Shown: positions 1 to 8,541 of the stretch, piece by piece
Layout: each line of letters starts with the position of its first letter
How positions within the stretch are numbered: position 1 is the stretch's first letter
NCBI GenBank assembly: GCA_003567835.1
Contig: PWYO01000283.1
Span: 1-17,519 of the forward strand
Direction: 5' to 3'
DNA length: 17,519 nt
Source: Actinomycetota bacterium
GTDB taxonomy: Bacteria; Actinomycetota; Humimicrobiia; Humimicrobiales; Humimicrobiaceae
Made by a program: the position numbers and the translations under genes
Notes under the pieces: generated by a model
Databases searched by the model: none
What the model was told of the DNA's origin: nothing
Seen by the model: the letters and a program-made list of their open reading frames with translations, nothing else

Positions 1-1
1 T

Positions 2-85
2 AGCATAAATGTAAATATAACCCTGGCTGCCATCATAGGGCTGCTGCTGGCTTTTTTATTAGCAGATGTGGGAAGAAGGTCATAG
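2..85 (+). CDS. C-terminal end of a small membrane protein, possibly DUF4321 family (5' partial)
   Basis: An open frame enters from the left edge and stops at TAG 83-85. The 27 visible residues are one hydrophobic helix, with the stretch NITLAAIIGLLLAFLLADVG near the end, followed by a short basic tail. The asparagine-led helix with a central glycine, and the position directly before maf, fit the small DUF4321 membrane proteins found upstream of maf in many Clostridia; this assignment is from memory of the family and is tentative. The end of a Wzz-like or other membrane protein is also possible. The tail overlaps the maf frame by 20 bases if maf starts at 66, which suggests they share a transcript. 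The function of the family is unknown. Confidence 0.4.
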   Translation, partial: SINVNITLAAIIGLLLAFLLADVGRRS

Positions 86-662
86 ACAATTGATTCTTGC
101 TTCAGCTTCGCCCAGAAGGAAGGAGATTCTGGCGCTGCTTGGGCTGGATTTTGAAATTGTAATACCTGAAGGGGCCAGAGAGCTGACCTACAGCCATCCC
201 TACAGGATGGTCACTGAAAACAGTGAGATCAAGGCCCGTTGTTCTTTGAGGCGGTGTGCAAAAAAACATGTCCTGGTTTGCGGTTTTGATACCGTGGTCT
301 ACCTGGATGGGAAGGTTTTCGGCAAGCCAAAAAACCAGGCGGAAGCGAGGCATTTTTTAAAGAAATTGAATGCAAGAGCCCATCAGGTGATTACCGGTCT
401 TTGCATACTGGATGGAAAAAGTGGGAGAAAGGCAGTGGATTTGGAATCTACCTTGGTGGAATTCAGAAATCTTGCTGATGCAGAGATTGATGCCTATATG
501 CAGGCAGAAGAGGTTATGGATAAAGCAGGCGCTTATAATATCAGTGGATATGGAGCGGCCCTGGTCCAAAAGATTGAAGGTTGTTTTTATAATGTAGCCG
601 GGCTGCCGGTGGCCAGGTTTATAAACCTTTTGGGGGATTTTAATTATAAAGTTTTAGGTTGA
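66..662 (+). CDS. maf: Maf-family nucleotide pyrophosphatase (dTTP/UTP type)
   Basis: Maf proteins hydrolyse nucleoside triphosphates to monophosphate and pyrophosphate. They are thought to remove non-canonical or excess nucleotides and have been linked to septum inhibition. The 198 residues cover the whole family: SASPRR at 13-18, GFDTVV at 73-78 with the expected catalytic Asp75, GKP at 86-88, HQVITG at 106-111, DKAGAYNISG at 152-161 and NVAGLP at 176-181. The DKAGAY block is that of the dTTP/UTP (YhdE) subgroup. The start is uncertain: ATG 66 has no clear ribosome-binding site, whereas TTG 90 follows GGAAGAAGG (70-78) and gives a protein beginning just before ILASASPRR, as in most relatives. 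It lies 17 bases before mreB. The usual radC gene between maf and mreB is missing. Confidence 0.93.
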   Translation: MWEEGHRQLILASASPRRKEILALLGLDFEIVIPEGARELTYSHPYRMVTENSEIKARCSLRRCAKKHVLVCGFDTVVYLDGKVFGKPKNQAEARHFLKKLNARAHQVITGLCILDGKSGRKAVDLESTLVEFRNLADAEIDAYMQAEEVMDKAGAYNISGYGAALVQKIEGCFYNVAGLPVARFINLLGDFNYKVLG

Positions 663-679
663 AGATAAGGAGTTGTTCG

Positions 680-1711
680 ATGTTTGATTTTTTTCTTAAC
701 ATCATAGGAAAAGACATGGGCGTGGACCTGGGCACCGCCAATACCCTGGTTGTGGTAAAAGGCAAAGGCGTGGTTTTAGATGAGCCTTCCATTGTGGCAA
801 TTGACAAAAACAATAGCAGGATACTTGCAGTAGGCAAGGAAGCCAAGAGGATGGTGGGAAGAACGCCCAGCAATATTGTGGCCATCAGGCCCCTTAAGGA
901 TGGTGTGATCGCTGATTTTGAGACCACTGAAAAGATGTTGCGGTATTTTATTCAGCGCGTACACCGGAATATGGGCATAGCCAGACCAAGGATTGTGATC
1001 TGCGTGCCTTCGGGGATCACCCCTGTTGAGAAAAAAGCGGTGGTGGAAGCCACTGAACAGGCTGGCGCAAGGGCTGCCTATATTATTGAGGAGCCTCTGG
1101 CTGCAGCCATAGGCGCAGGGCTGCCCATCGATGAACCCACCGGGAGCATGGTGGTGGACATCGGGGGAGGTACTTCAGAGGTTGCAGTCATATCCTTGGG
1201 AGGTATCGTGGTAAGCCAGTCGCTTAGGATTGGCGGAAATGAGCTTGATGACGATATAACTTACTATCTTAAAAAAGAGCACAACCTCCTTTTGGGAGAA
1301 AGGACTTCAGAAAAAGTAAAAATGGAGATCGGCTCGGCTTTTCCTTTGGAGAATGAAGAAAAGATGGAAGTAAACGGCAGGGATTTGGTGACCGGCCTGC
1401 CTAAAACCATCATCATCACCAGCCAGCAGGTGAGAAAAGCATTGGAAAAAGCGGTTAATGATATTATTAATGCAGTCATTGAGGTGTTGGATACCACCCC
1501 TCCCGAACTTGCTTCAGATATCATGAAAAGAGGGATTGTGCTTACCGGAGGCGGCTCGCTTCTAAAAGGGCTGGCAGAAAGGATTAGCCGGGAGACCCAT
1601 TGCCCCGTGCATCTGGCTGAAAACCCTCTGGCTTCGGTTGCCCTTGGAGCAGGCAAGTGTGTAGAGGATTTTTCCAAGCTTAAGAGATATCTTAAATACT
1701 CAAAACAATAA
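680..1711 (+). CDS. mreB: Rod shape-determining protein MreB (bacterial actin)
   Basis: MreB is an ATP-binding actin homologue that forms membrane-associated filaments and steers lateral peptidoglycan synthesis with MreC, MreD, PBP2 and RodA. ATG 680 is chosen because AAGGAG (668-673) lies 6 bases upstream and the product starts MFDFFLNIIGKDMGVDLGTA, as expected; a TTG at 659 would add seven residues and overlap maf. The 343 residues match the family length. Visible ATPase signatures are DLGTAN (16-21, phosphate 1), EEPLAAAIG (137-145), VDIGGGTSE (159-167, phosphate 2) and LTGGGSLL (288-295, adenosine region). The short hydrophobic N-terminus may help membrane binding. It is the first of five consecutive elongasome genes. 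Confidence 0.97.
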   Translation: MFDFFLNIIGKDMGVDLGTANTLVVVKGKGVVLDEPSIVAIDKNNSRILAVGKEAKRMVGRTPSNIVAIRPLKDGVIADFETTEKMLRYFIQRVHRNMGIARPRIVICVPSGITPVEKKAVVEATEQAGARAAYIIEEPLAAAIGAGLPIDEPTGSMVVDIGGGTSEVAVISLGGIVVSQSLRIGGNELDDDITYYLKKEHNLLLGERTSEKVKMEIGSAFPLENEEKMEVNGRDLVTGLPKTIIITSQQVRKALEKAVNDIINAVIEVLDTTPPELASDIMKRGIVLTGGGSLLKGLAERISRETHCPVHLAENPLASVALGAGKCVEDFSKLKRYLKYSKQ

Positions 1712-1728
1712 TTTTGGTGCCATGTTAC

Positions 1729-2544
1729 ATGGGATTTTTCAATAAAAGGTTTCGAAACATTACCATCCTGGTCATTATCATTGTTTTATGTATTATAGCT
1801 GCCACTTTAACCTTTAGAGATTATAATTTTGTGCGGGGCAGCCAATCTGGTTTAATGGATTTCTTTGGCCCTGCGCAGGAAAGGGTTTTTACTTTTTTTT
1901 CTCCGGTAGGAAGACTTTTTGACGGCATCAGGGACTATGTCAATCTGCGGGAAAAATACCTGGCCCTGGAGCAGGAAAACCAAAAATTAAGGAAAGACTA
2001 TGCGCAATTGGTTAACCTGCGCATCGAAAACAGGGCTTTAAGGGAATTGCTGGACATGGACCTAAGAGAGGACCAGGTTACCCAGCCTGCCAAAGTCATC
2101 GGATTTTATCAGAGCCGGTTTCAGTCAGAAGCCATGCTCAATGTTGGCAAAAGGCAGGGGGTAGAAGAAGGTATGGCGGTGATCAATGACCAGGGTTTGG
2201 TGGGTATAGTCAGTTTTGCCGGTGATTCCAGCTGCAGGGTAAGGCTTATCAATGATCCTGCAAGCAGTATAGGGGCCAGGATCCTGACTTCCAGGGCTTT
2301 GGGGGTGGTGGAAGGCACCGGAGACAAAAGAGTCAAGCTGGGATACATACACAGGGATGCCCATGTTTTTGTAGGGGATATGGTCATAACTTCCGAGCTC
2401 AGTGAAAACGTACCCCCTGAAATACTGATAGGGCGGATTCAGTATGTTGCCGAGGATCCTGACGATGTATATAAGCAAATCGAGATAGAGCCATTTGCAG
2501 ATTTCAAGAGCCTGGAATATGTCATGGTTATCAAAAGCTGGTAG
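1729..2544 (+). CDS. mreC: Rod shape-determining protein MreC
   Basis: MreC is a bitopic membrane protein whose outer part binds and activates PBP2 in the elongasome. The 271-residue product has a single transmembrane segment at about 10-29, a coiled coil at about 68-110 rich in leucine, glutamate and lysine, and then the two-barrel beta domain (about 120-270) with blocks such as LNVGKRQGVEEGMAV, GLVGIV and VVEGTG typical of the family. ATG 1729 gives the basic N-terminus MGFFNKRFRN directly before the membrane helix. In-frame TTG 1714 and GTG 1717 are alternatives, and none of the three has a good ribosome-binding site, so translation may depend on coupling to mreB, which ends 17 bases upstream. 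mreD follows after 3 bases. Confidence 0.95.
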   Translation: MGFFNKRFRNITILVIIIVLCIIAATLTFRDYNFVRGSQSGLMDFFGPAQERVFTFFSPVGRLFDGIRDYVNLREKYLALEQENQKLRKDYAQLVNLRIENRALRELLDMDLREDQVTQPAKVIGFYQSRFQSEAMLNVGKRQGVEEGMAVINDQGLVGIVSFAGDSSCRVRLINDPASSIGARILTSRALGVVEGTGDKRVKLGYIHRDAHVFVGDMVITSELSENVPPEILIGRIQYVAEDPDDVYKQIEIEPFADFKSLEYVMVIKSW

Positions 2545-2547
2545 CTG

Positions 2548-3066
2548 ATGCGGATATTTTTAAAAGTTCTCCATTTTTTCATGATTGCCACCGCTTTGAT
2601 TGTTCAGCTTTCTTTTGGGGAATATCTGAAGTTTTATTCCATCAATTTTGACCTGATTATGATCTGTGTGATTGCAGTTTCCATTGTTGACGGCTATGGT
2701 TACGGATTGGCTTACGGCTTTTTATTTGGCCTTATCTTGGACCTTATGGGGGGCCATATTGCAGGCATTAATGCTTTCATTTATGCGTTTAACGCCTTTA
2801 TTGCTGCCCGGTTCATGGAGACAGGAATCAAAAAAAAATACCCTTTGCTGCTGCTGATTGTATTTGTGGTCACGGAAATCAATCTCATTGTTGAGGCACT
2901 ACTGCTTTATCTATTTAATTTTGACATAAATATTGTAGAATTAGGAAGAGAGATGTTGCTAAAGCCGCTGTACAGCATCATCATAACCATGATGGTATTT
3001 CCATTGTTTGACTTGGGGCAGAAAGAAAGGTGGGAGTTTGGATTCCAGAATAAAGAGGAGAATTAA
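2548..3066 (+). CDS. mreD: Rod shape-determining protein MreD
   Basis: MreD is a small polytopic membrane protein of the elongasome that works with MreC; its exact role is unsettled. The 172 residues are almost entirely hydrophobic, with about five predicted membrane segments. The most conserved part of the family is visible at 50-80: YGLAYGFLFGLILDLMGG followed by GINAFIYA. The length is normal. ATG 2548 lies 3 bases after the mreC stop with no strong ribosome-binding site, which suggests translational coupling. The last 29 bases overlap the likely start of mrdA, and the mrdA ribosome-binding site lies inside mreD. Confidence 0.93.
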   Translation: MRIFLKVLHFFMIATALIVQLSFGEYLKFYSINFDLIMICVIAVSIVDGYGYGLAYGFLFGLILDLMGGHIAGINAFIYAFNAFIAARFMETGIKKKYPLLLLIVFVVTEINLIVEALLLYLFNFDINIVELGREMLLKPLYSIIITMMVFPLFDLGQKERWEFGFQNKEEN

Positions 3067-4909
3067 GGTTGCGGTATACCTGCTTGCAGCTGTGGTTACA
3101 GTATTGGTGCTTCGCCTTTATTTTCTCCAGGTTATGAGCGGAGACCTTTTTGCGGAAAGGGCCCAAGAGAATATTGTGAGGACCAAATCCATCCCCGCGC
3201 CCAGGGGCAATATTTATGACCGAAACGGCAATTTGCTGGTCAAAAGCATCCCTTTTTTGGCGGTCGCTGTTGAGCCCCGGGCGGTGCTGGCCAGTGAAGA
3301 AAGCCTGCAGTTTTTAAGCCGCAACCTGGATCTGAACCAAGACGAACTTCAGGAAAAACTCCGCAAGGCCAATATATCCTATCTGGAGCGGATTGTTCTG
3401 CAGCAGGACATTGATGAAAAAACCATGGTTGTGTTTAAAGAAAATATGAGCAATCTGGCCGGTGTGGAACTGATAGAAATATACCTAAGGGAGTACAATT
3501 ACGGTTTTTTGGCCGCCCATGTCCTGGGGTATACCGGAGAAATTGATGAAGAAACCCTGAGCTCAGAACAGTTTCGAGGCATCTATGAAGGAGGCGACCA
3601 GATTGGCATAAGCGGCATCGAACAGTCCTATGAAGAGATTCTTCGGGGCATAAAGGGCAGGGCTACCTATGAAGTGGACCCCCTGGGCAGACCGGTGGCC
3701 ACTGTAGAAAAAATTGATTATATCCCTGGCAATGATCTCTATCTTACCCTGGACATTGAGCTGCAGGGCAGGGTTGAAGAGCTTTTATACCAGGCCATCC
3801 TGGAGGTCAGGGAGATGCCTGTGGAAACCGGCTCGCAGGAGACCTTCAATGTCCCCGGGGGCGCAGTGGTGGTGCTGGAAGCCCAAACCGGAGAAGTGAT
3901 GGCCATGGCCAGTTATCCCACATTTAATCCGGAGGTATTTGTTGGCGGCGTGTCTTCCCAGGACTGGCAGTATTTAAATGATCCTGCGAATATGTGGCCC
4001 TTAAACAACCGTGCGGTGATGTCCTATCCCCCAGGTTCATCCTTTAAACTTGTACCCGCATATGCCGGGCTTCAGGAAGAGGTCATCGATGTAAATTCAA
4101 GAATCGGCTGTGCAGGAACCTGGTTTGGGCTGGGAAGGGATTTTCCCAAACACTGCTGGCGCGCAGGCGGGCACGGCGCCCAGAATGTATATGGGGGTTT
4201 GGCCCAATCCTGTAATGTGTTTTTCTATGAAGTGGGTTACCGTTTATTTAATAAAAACCAGAACGAGGAAGAGCTGCTGCAAAAGTATGCCCGGATGTTT
4301 GGTTTTGGCCAAAAAACAGACCTGGATCTTCCTTTTGAAGGCCCCGGTCTGGTGGGCGACAGGGCGTGGAAGCTGGATTATTTTAAAGACCAGGCCGAAC
4401 TTAGCCTGTGGTATCCTGGCGATTCTGTAAATTTGGCCATCGGACAGGGTGATTTGCGGACCACCCCCCTGCAGATGGCCCAGGCCTATATGATGGTGGC
4501 CAACCGGGGAAGCTATACCACCCCCCATCTGGTCAGGGAAGTCAGGGACTTCAGCGGTGATCTGTTTTTGGAAGTAGAGGGCGAACAAAGGGAGATGGAG
4601 CTGATTGATAAATACCATTTGGAGGTCATTGAGCAGGGCCTCTATCAGGTGGTCACCAGCGGAACCGCTGCAGGCAGATTTCTGGGTTTTCCCCTGGACC
4701 GGATTCCGGTGGCCGGTAAGACGGGGACCGCAGAGTTTGTGGGGAGGCAAAACTTCGGCTGGTTTGCCAGCTATGCGCCTGTTGGCGATCCCCAATATGT
4801 GGTGGTGGCCATGCTTGAAGAGGCAGGGGGAGGTTCAGCTTCAGCAGCGCCCCTGGTCAGAAAGATTTATGATTATTTATATAATTTAGAGGCTTTTGAT
4901 GATGATTGA
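3038..4909 (+). CDS. mrdA: Penicillin-binding protein 2 (class B peptidoglycan transpeptidase)
   Basis: This is the DD-transpeptidase that cross-links new peptidoglycan during elongation, paired with RodA. The 623 residues show a membrane anchor at about 10-30, the pedestal domain with RGNIYDRNG at 56-64, and the transpeptidase domain with SSFK (catalytic Ser334, Lys337), SCN (391-393) and KTGT (561-564). The region with two cysteines and CWRAGGHG between the first two motifs is typical of PBP2/MrdA rather than the division enzyme FtsI. TTG 3038 is preferred because AGAAAGGTGG (3024-3033, one mismatch to the ideal site) ends 4 bases before it; a TTG at 3008 is the alternative. The gene overlaps mreD by 29 bases and rodA by about 11. 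Confidence 0.95.
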   Translation: MDSRIKRRIKVAVYLLAAVVTVLVLRLYFLQVMSGDLFAERAQENIVRTKSIPAPRGNIYDRNGNLLVKSIPFLAVAVEPRAVLASEESLQFLSRNLDLNQDELQEKLRKANISYLERIVLQQDIDEKTMVVFKENMSNLAGVELIEIYLREYNYGFLAAHVLGYTGEIDEETLSSEQFRGIYEGGDQIGISGIEQSYEEILRGIKGRATYEVDPLGRPVATVEKIDYIPGNDLYLTLDIELQGRVEELLYQAILEVREMPVETGSQETFNVPGGAVVVLEAQTGEVMAMASYPTFNPEVFVGGVSSQDWQYLNDPANMWPLNNRAVMSYPPGSSFKLVPAYAGLQEEVIDVNSRIGCAGTWFGLGRDFPKHCWRAGGHGAQNVYGGLAQSCNVFFYEVGYRLFNKNQNEEELLQKYARMFGFGQKTDLDLPFEGPGLVGDRAWKLDYFKDQAELSLWYPGDSVNLAIGQGDLRTTPLQMAQAYMMVANRGSYTTPHLVREVRDFSGDLFLEVEGEQREMELIDKYHLEVIEQGLYQVVTSGTAAGRFLGFPLDRIPVAGKTGTAEFVGRQNFGWFASYAPVGDPQYVVVAMLEEAGGGSASAAPLVRKIYDYLYNLEAFDDD

Positions 4910-6083
4910 TTATTCGCCAAAGGTTATCCAAGAAGAAAACAAAAGGCATCTTCGGTTTGATTTTATCCTGTTTTTTGCCGTAATGGCCCTTTCTGGATTT
5001 GGTTTGCTCATCATTTATTCGGCGACCAGATTCAGCCTTCCCGGCGGGGTTACCGACCCGGCTTTTTTCTTAAAAAGGCAGGCCTATGCCTTTGCCGGCG
5101 GTATATTTTTGTTTGTGATTTTGCTGTTTGTTGATTACAAAAAGATTAAAAGATGGTGGATCCTGATCTTTGTATCCGGGGCCGCCTTGGCCTTCTCACC
5201 GCTTGTGTTCGGTTATGAAGTGCATTATACCAGGAGCTGGATAGACTTGGGGTTTACCACTGTACAGCCTTCAGAGATTGCCAAAATCTTTATGGTGGTG
5301 TCTGTGTCTGCGATTTTTTCCAAATGGAAAGGGGAAAAAGAAAACCAGGTGGGTTTTAAAAAGGTCGCCTTATCCCTGGCAGTGGCGGTTGTGTTTACCG
5401 GACTGGTTCTCCTGCAGAGTGATTTCGGTACATCCCTGGTATTCTTTATCACTTATTTGGGGCTGCTGTTTATATCCGGGGCAAACCTGCTCTATTTTCT
5501 GGGCATCCTGGGCGCTTCAACCGGACTGGTATTTTTGGGCATAAGGACCGGGATTATCATGGAATATCAGCTGGACCGCATACTGGTGGTGCTGCGGCCG
5601 GATATGCAGACAGGAGATATCGGTTACAACCTGAACCAATCAATGCTGGCCATTGGGTCAGGAGGGGTATGGGGCCAAGGATTATTTTTGGGCAGGCAGA
5701 CCAATTTAAACTATGTCCCCGAGCATCAGACCGATTTTATATTCTCTGTAATTGGGGAGGAGCTGGGATTTATCGGTTGTTTTGTGGTTATTCTGGTCCT
5801 GGGAGTGGTCATCTGGCGATGCTTTTCCATTTCCTACCAGGCCACTGATCACTTCGGGTCCCTGATTGCCGCAGGGCTGGCATTTATTATCCTAACCCAG
5901 ATGTTGATCAATATCGGCATGACCATAGGCATTATGCCCATTATCGGCATCCCCCTGCCTTTTTTAAGTTATGGGGGGACCAGCCTGCTGGCCCTGCTTA
6001 TGGGCCTGGCTCTGGTAGAAAATGTGTATATGCGCAGGGAACTGAGGCCCTACCGCCAAATCGCTTATGAGGAATTTGAATAA
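4899..6083 (+). CDS. rodA: Peptidoglycan glycosyltransferase RodA (SEDS family)
   Basis: RodA is the SEDS glycosyltransferase that polymerises lipid II into glycan strands in the elongasome together with PBP2. The product of about 394 residues is polytopic, with about ten membrane segments. Family blocks include FLKRQ (57-61), VQPSEIAKI (122-130), LLQSDFGTSL (171-180), GYNLNQSMLAIGSGG (242-256) and PEHQTDFIFSVIGEELGF (274-291), which carries the conserved Asp279 needed for activity in characterised members; PLPFLSYGGTS near the C-terminus is also diagnostic. Its place straight after mrdA argues for RodA rather than FtsW or SpoVE. ATG 4899 or 4902 are both possible after TAGAGG at 4887-4892, overlapping the end of mrdA. 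The min genes that sit near here in some Clostridia are absent. Confidence 0.95.
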   Translation: MMIDYSPKVIQEENKRHLRFDFILFFAVMALSGFGLLIIYSATRFSLPGGVTDPAFFLKRQAYAFAGGIFLFVILLFVDYKKIKRWWILIFVSGAALAFSPLVFGYEVHYTRSWIDLGFTTVQPSEIAKIFMVVSVSAIFSKWKGEKENQVGFKKVALSLAVAVVFTGLVLLQSDFGTSLVFFITYLGLLFISGANLLYFLGILGASTGLVFLGIRTGIIMEYQLDRILVVLRPDMQTGDIGYNLNQSMLAIGSGGVWGQGLFLGRQTNLNYVPEHQTDFIFSVIGEELGFIGCFVVILVLGVVIWRCFSISYQATDHFGSLIAAGLAFIILTQMLINIGMTIGIMPIIGIPLPFLSYGGTSLLALLMGLALVENVYMRRELRPYRQIAYEEFE

Positions 6084-6086
6084 GGT

Positions 6087-7877
6087 ATGGATTATGTGAA
6101 ACGCTCCGAACTTGACATGCTGCTGGAAGGAATCCAGAAGCCGGGCCGTTATATTGGAAATGAAACAGGCATAAAAAGCAAGAGCTTAACCCAGATAGAA
6201 CAAAACAATATGGTGCTTGCCGCCCTGGCTTTTCCTGATGTTTATGAGATGGGCATGGCCAATCTGGGTATGCAGATCCTGTATGATACCATAAACAGGC
6301 GGCCGGATTTTCATGCTGAGCGGGTGTATGCTCCCTGGATGGACTTTGAACAGAGTCTAAAACAAAAGGGCTGCCATCTTTTTTCTCTTGAGAGCCGCAT
6401 CCTTTTAAAAGATTTCCATTTTATTGGGTTTAGTTTGGCCCATGAGCTGCTGTACAGCAATATGCTGAATATGATCCATCTGGCCGGGCTGAAAGTAAGG
6501 GCAAACCAAAGGCAAGGTTTTCCCCTTATCGGTGCCGGGGGCCCAGCGGCAGCCAACCCTCAGCCGGTTTCTGCCTTTTTGGATTTTGTGGTTATTGGTG
6601 AGGCAGAAGAGCTGATCTTGGAAATCATGGCCCGCATCCAATCTTATCGGGCCAAGCATATGGACAAGCAGGATATGCTAACCGATCTGTCCAGGCTGGA
6701 AGGCATCTATGTTCCCGGCATGTACCGTTTCTACTATCATCGGTCAGGAAAAATCCAGCGCATCGAGCCCCAAAAACAGGTCAGAAAAAGGATTTTTGAA
6801 AATTTTAGCCAGAACAGCATGGTCCGGGACCCAGTGGTTCCCAATATCCATGTGGTCCATGATCGGCTGGCTGCAGAAATTATGCGGGGATGCCCCCGTC
6901 AGTGCAGGTTTTGCCAGGCTCGATGTATATACCATCCCTTAAGGGCAAGAAAAGAGAAAGATTTGGCCCAAGACATCATCTCCGGGCTCAAGTGTACCGG
7001 CTATGATGAGCTGAGCCTGCTTTCCCTTTCTACTGCCGACTACAAGGGGTTGGAAAACCTGATGGAACGGTTAAAGGATTATGTCATGGATCGGCGCATT
7101 TCCATTTCCCTTCCTTCTCTGCGAATGGAAAGCTTCAGTTCCGGTGTGGAGCAACTTTTGGGCAGCGGGCGTAAAACCGGTCTCACCTTTGCTCCTGAAG
7201 CAGGGAGCCGGCGGATGCGGAAAATCATTGGAAAAGATATGACCCAGGAAACGCTTATCCGCTGCATCCGCTCGGCCTTTTCCAAAGGCTGGGAAAAAAT
7301 CAAGCTGTACTTTATGATTGGTTTTCCCTTTGAAGAGGACGCCGATATTTTGGCAATTGCTGCATTGATCCAAGATGTTGTTCATGCAGCAAAAGCGGTC
7401 TTGCCTGCCAAACGGTTCAGGAGGCTCAAAATAGGGGTTTCTGTCAATGCCATGGTCCCCAAACCCCATACCCCGTTCCAATGGGCGGCCCAGGACAGCC
7501 CCCAAGTTTTGGAAAGAAAGTTTTCCATGATTGTAAAAAATGTTCCCAAAAGGGCAGTGAAGCTCAATTGGACCGATCCCCAAAAAAGCAGGCTGGAAGC
7601 AGCACTGGCCCGTGGGGATGCCAGGCTTTGTGATGTTGTGGAGCAGGCTTGGAGAAATGGGGCCAGATTTGACAACTGGACCGATTTATTTGATCTGGAT
7701 GCCTGGATGAAAGCATTTGCGGAGCTGGAATTGCCCGTTGATTTTTATGCCAACCGCATATATGAACAGGACGAAATACTGCCCTGGGATATGATTCATA
7801 TGGGCATCGAAAAAAAGGTTTTATTAAAGCAGTATCAAAAAGCACAACAGTATGCCGCAGAAGAAAATTCGGTTTAA
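6087..7877 (+). CDS. B12-binding-type radical SAM protein, TIGR03960 family
   Basis: This is a radical S-adenosylmethionine enzyme of a conserved but uncharacterised family, so its substrate is unknown. The 596 residues begin with the family's N-terminal part (KPGRYIGNE at about 18-26) and a cobalamin-binding-like fold (FPDVYEMGMANLGMQILYD). The radical SAM core follows, with the iron-sulfur motif CPRQCRFC: Cys269, Cys273 and Cys276, in the CX3CX2C spacing. TFAPEAGSRRMRKIIGK further on is typical of the family. It starts 3 bases after rodA and overlaps its partner gene by 26 bases. Known relatives occur next to, or fused with, a DUF2344 protein and often next to rng. A role in RNA or ribosome modification is a guess from that context only. 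Confidence 0.9.
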   Translation: MDYVKRSELDMLLEGIQKPGRYIGNETGIKSKSLTQIEQNNMVLAALAFPDVYEMGMANLGMQILYDTINRRPDFHAERVYAPWMDFEQSLKQKGCHLFSLESRILLKDFHFIGFSLAHELLYSNMLNMIHLAGLKVRANQRQGFPLIGAGGPAAANPQPVSAFLDFVVIGEAEELILEIMARIQSYRAKHMDKQDMLTDLSRLEGIYVPGMYRFYYHRSGKIQRIEPQKQVRKRIFENFSQNSMVRDPVVPNIHVVHDRLAAEIMRGCPRQCRFCQARCIYHPLRARKEKDLAQDIISGLKCTGYDELSLLSLSTADYKGLENLMERLKDYVMDRRISISLPSLRMESFSSGVEQLLGSGRKTGLTFAPEAGSRRMRKIIGKDMTQETLIRCIRSAFSKGWEKIKLYFMIGFPFEEDADILAIAALIQDVVHAAKAVLPAKRFRRLKIGVSVNAMVPKPHTPFQWAAQDSPQVLERKFSMIVKNVPKRAVKLNWTDPQKSRLEAALARGDARLCDVVEQAWRNGARFDNWTDLFDLDAWMKAFAELELPVDFYANRIYEQDEILPWDMIHMGIEKKVLLKQYQKAQQYAAEENSV

Positions 7878-8520
7878 ATTTACAAAAACGGGGGTATTGC
7901 AATACCTTTCCCACCTGGATATTGCCAGGATGATGCTTCGCGCTTTGGCCCGGGCAGATATACGGGCGGCATACAGCCAGGGTTTTAATCCCAAGCCAAA
8001 AGTGAATTTCAGCAATCCCACGCCCCTGGGCGTAGAAAGCTTTGCTGAGTACGCCGATATTCTGTTGGCTGAACATCTGGGTGCCCAAGATTTTCAATAT
8101 AAGCTAAACAGGCAGCTGCAAAAGGCCATGCAGGTGGCGGAAGCTAAAACAGTACCGGGAAAATGCAAGAGCTTGATGGCCGATATCGCCCTGGTGGCAT
8201 ACCGCTTTAAGTTGAGCAATCTTAAGAATATGGATAGAAAGGCGGATATGCAAAACTGGCTGGAAGACAAAAAAGAGCTTCAAAATACCATTTACCGTAT
8301 GGCTTTTTACCCATTAGACCAAAATTTGTGCTTATTAAAATTATATGGTTATGCTAAAATCTTAAAAAACCAGAACAATGGAATATTTAAATATAATGTT
8401 TTTTATGATTATATGAAAGATATGGCGCAAGAATACAGTATAAAAATTGAATCCAGGGCAAAGGAGGAGATGTTTGTTTTAAGAGAAAACAAACCCAAAA
8501 CACCCCTGGAAGTTATTTAA
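7852..8520 (+). CDS. Radical SAM-associated protein, TIGR03936 / DUF2344 family
   Basis: This is the constant partner of the preceding radical SAM enzyme; its function is unknown. The 222 residues start with the conserved block KIRFKFTKTG, then LSHLDIARMMLRALARADI and SQGFNPKPKVNF, which identify the family. The C-terminal half (after about residue 100) is less conserved, lysine-rich and encoded by more AT-rich DNA than its neighbours. The gene overlaps the radical SAM gene by 26 bases in another frame. In some bacteria the two are one fused protein; here the intact N-terminus and its own ATG show that they are separate. No strong ribosome-binding site precedes ATG 7852, so coupled translation is likely. 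Confidence 0.88.
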   Translation: MPQKKIRFKFTKTGVLQYLSHLDIARMMLRALARADIRAAYSQGFNPKPKVNFSNPTPLGVESFAEYADILLAEHLGAQDFQYKLNRQLQKAMQVAEAKTVPGKCKSLMADIALVAYRFKLSNLKNMDRKADMQNWLEDKKELQNTIYRMAFYPLDQNLCLLKLYGYAKILKNQNNGIFKYNVFYDYMKDMAQEYSIKIESRAKEEMFVLRENKPKTPLEVI

Positions 8521-8541
8521 GTAAGGAGTTTGATTAGGACA

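Noticed and set aside
4244..4795. A 183-codon minus-strand open frame inside mrdA
   Set aside because: It is antisense to the conserved transpeptidase domain with no family features of its own.
7071..7583. A 170-codon minus-strand open frame inside the radical SAM gene
   Set aside because: It is antisense to the conserved core and contains no recognisable motif.
7852..7877. Possible frameshift splitting a fused radical SAM-DUF2344 gene
   Set aside because: The downstream gene has its own ATG and a complete, typical N-terminus, and separate genes are a common arrangement, so no frameshift is needed.
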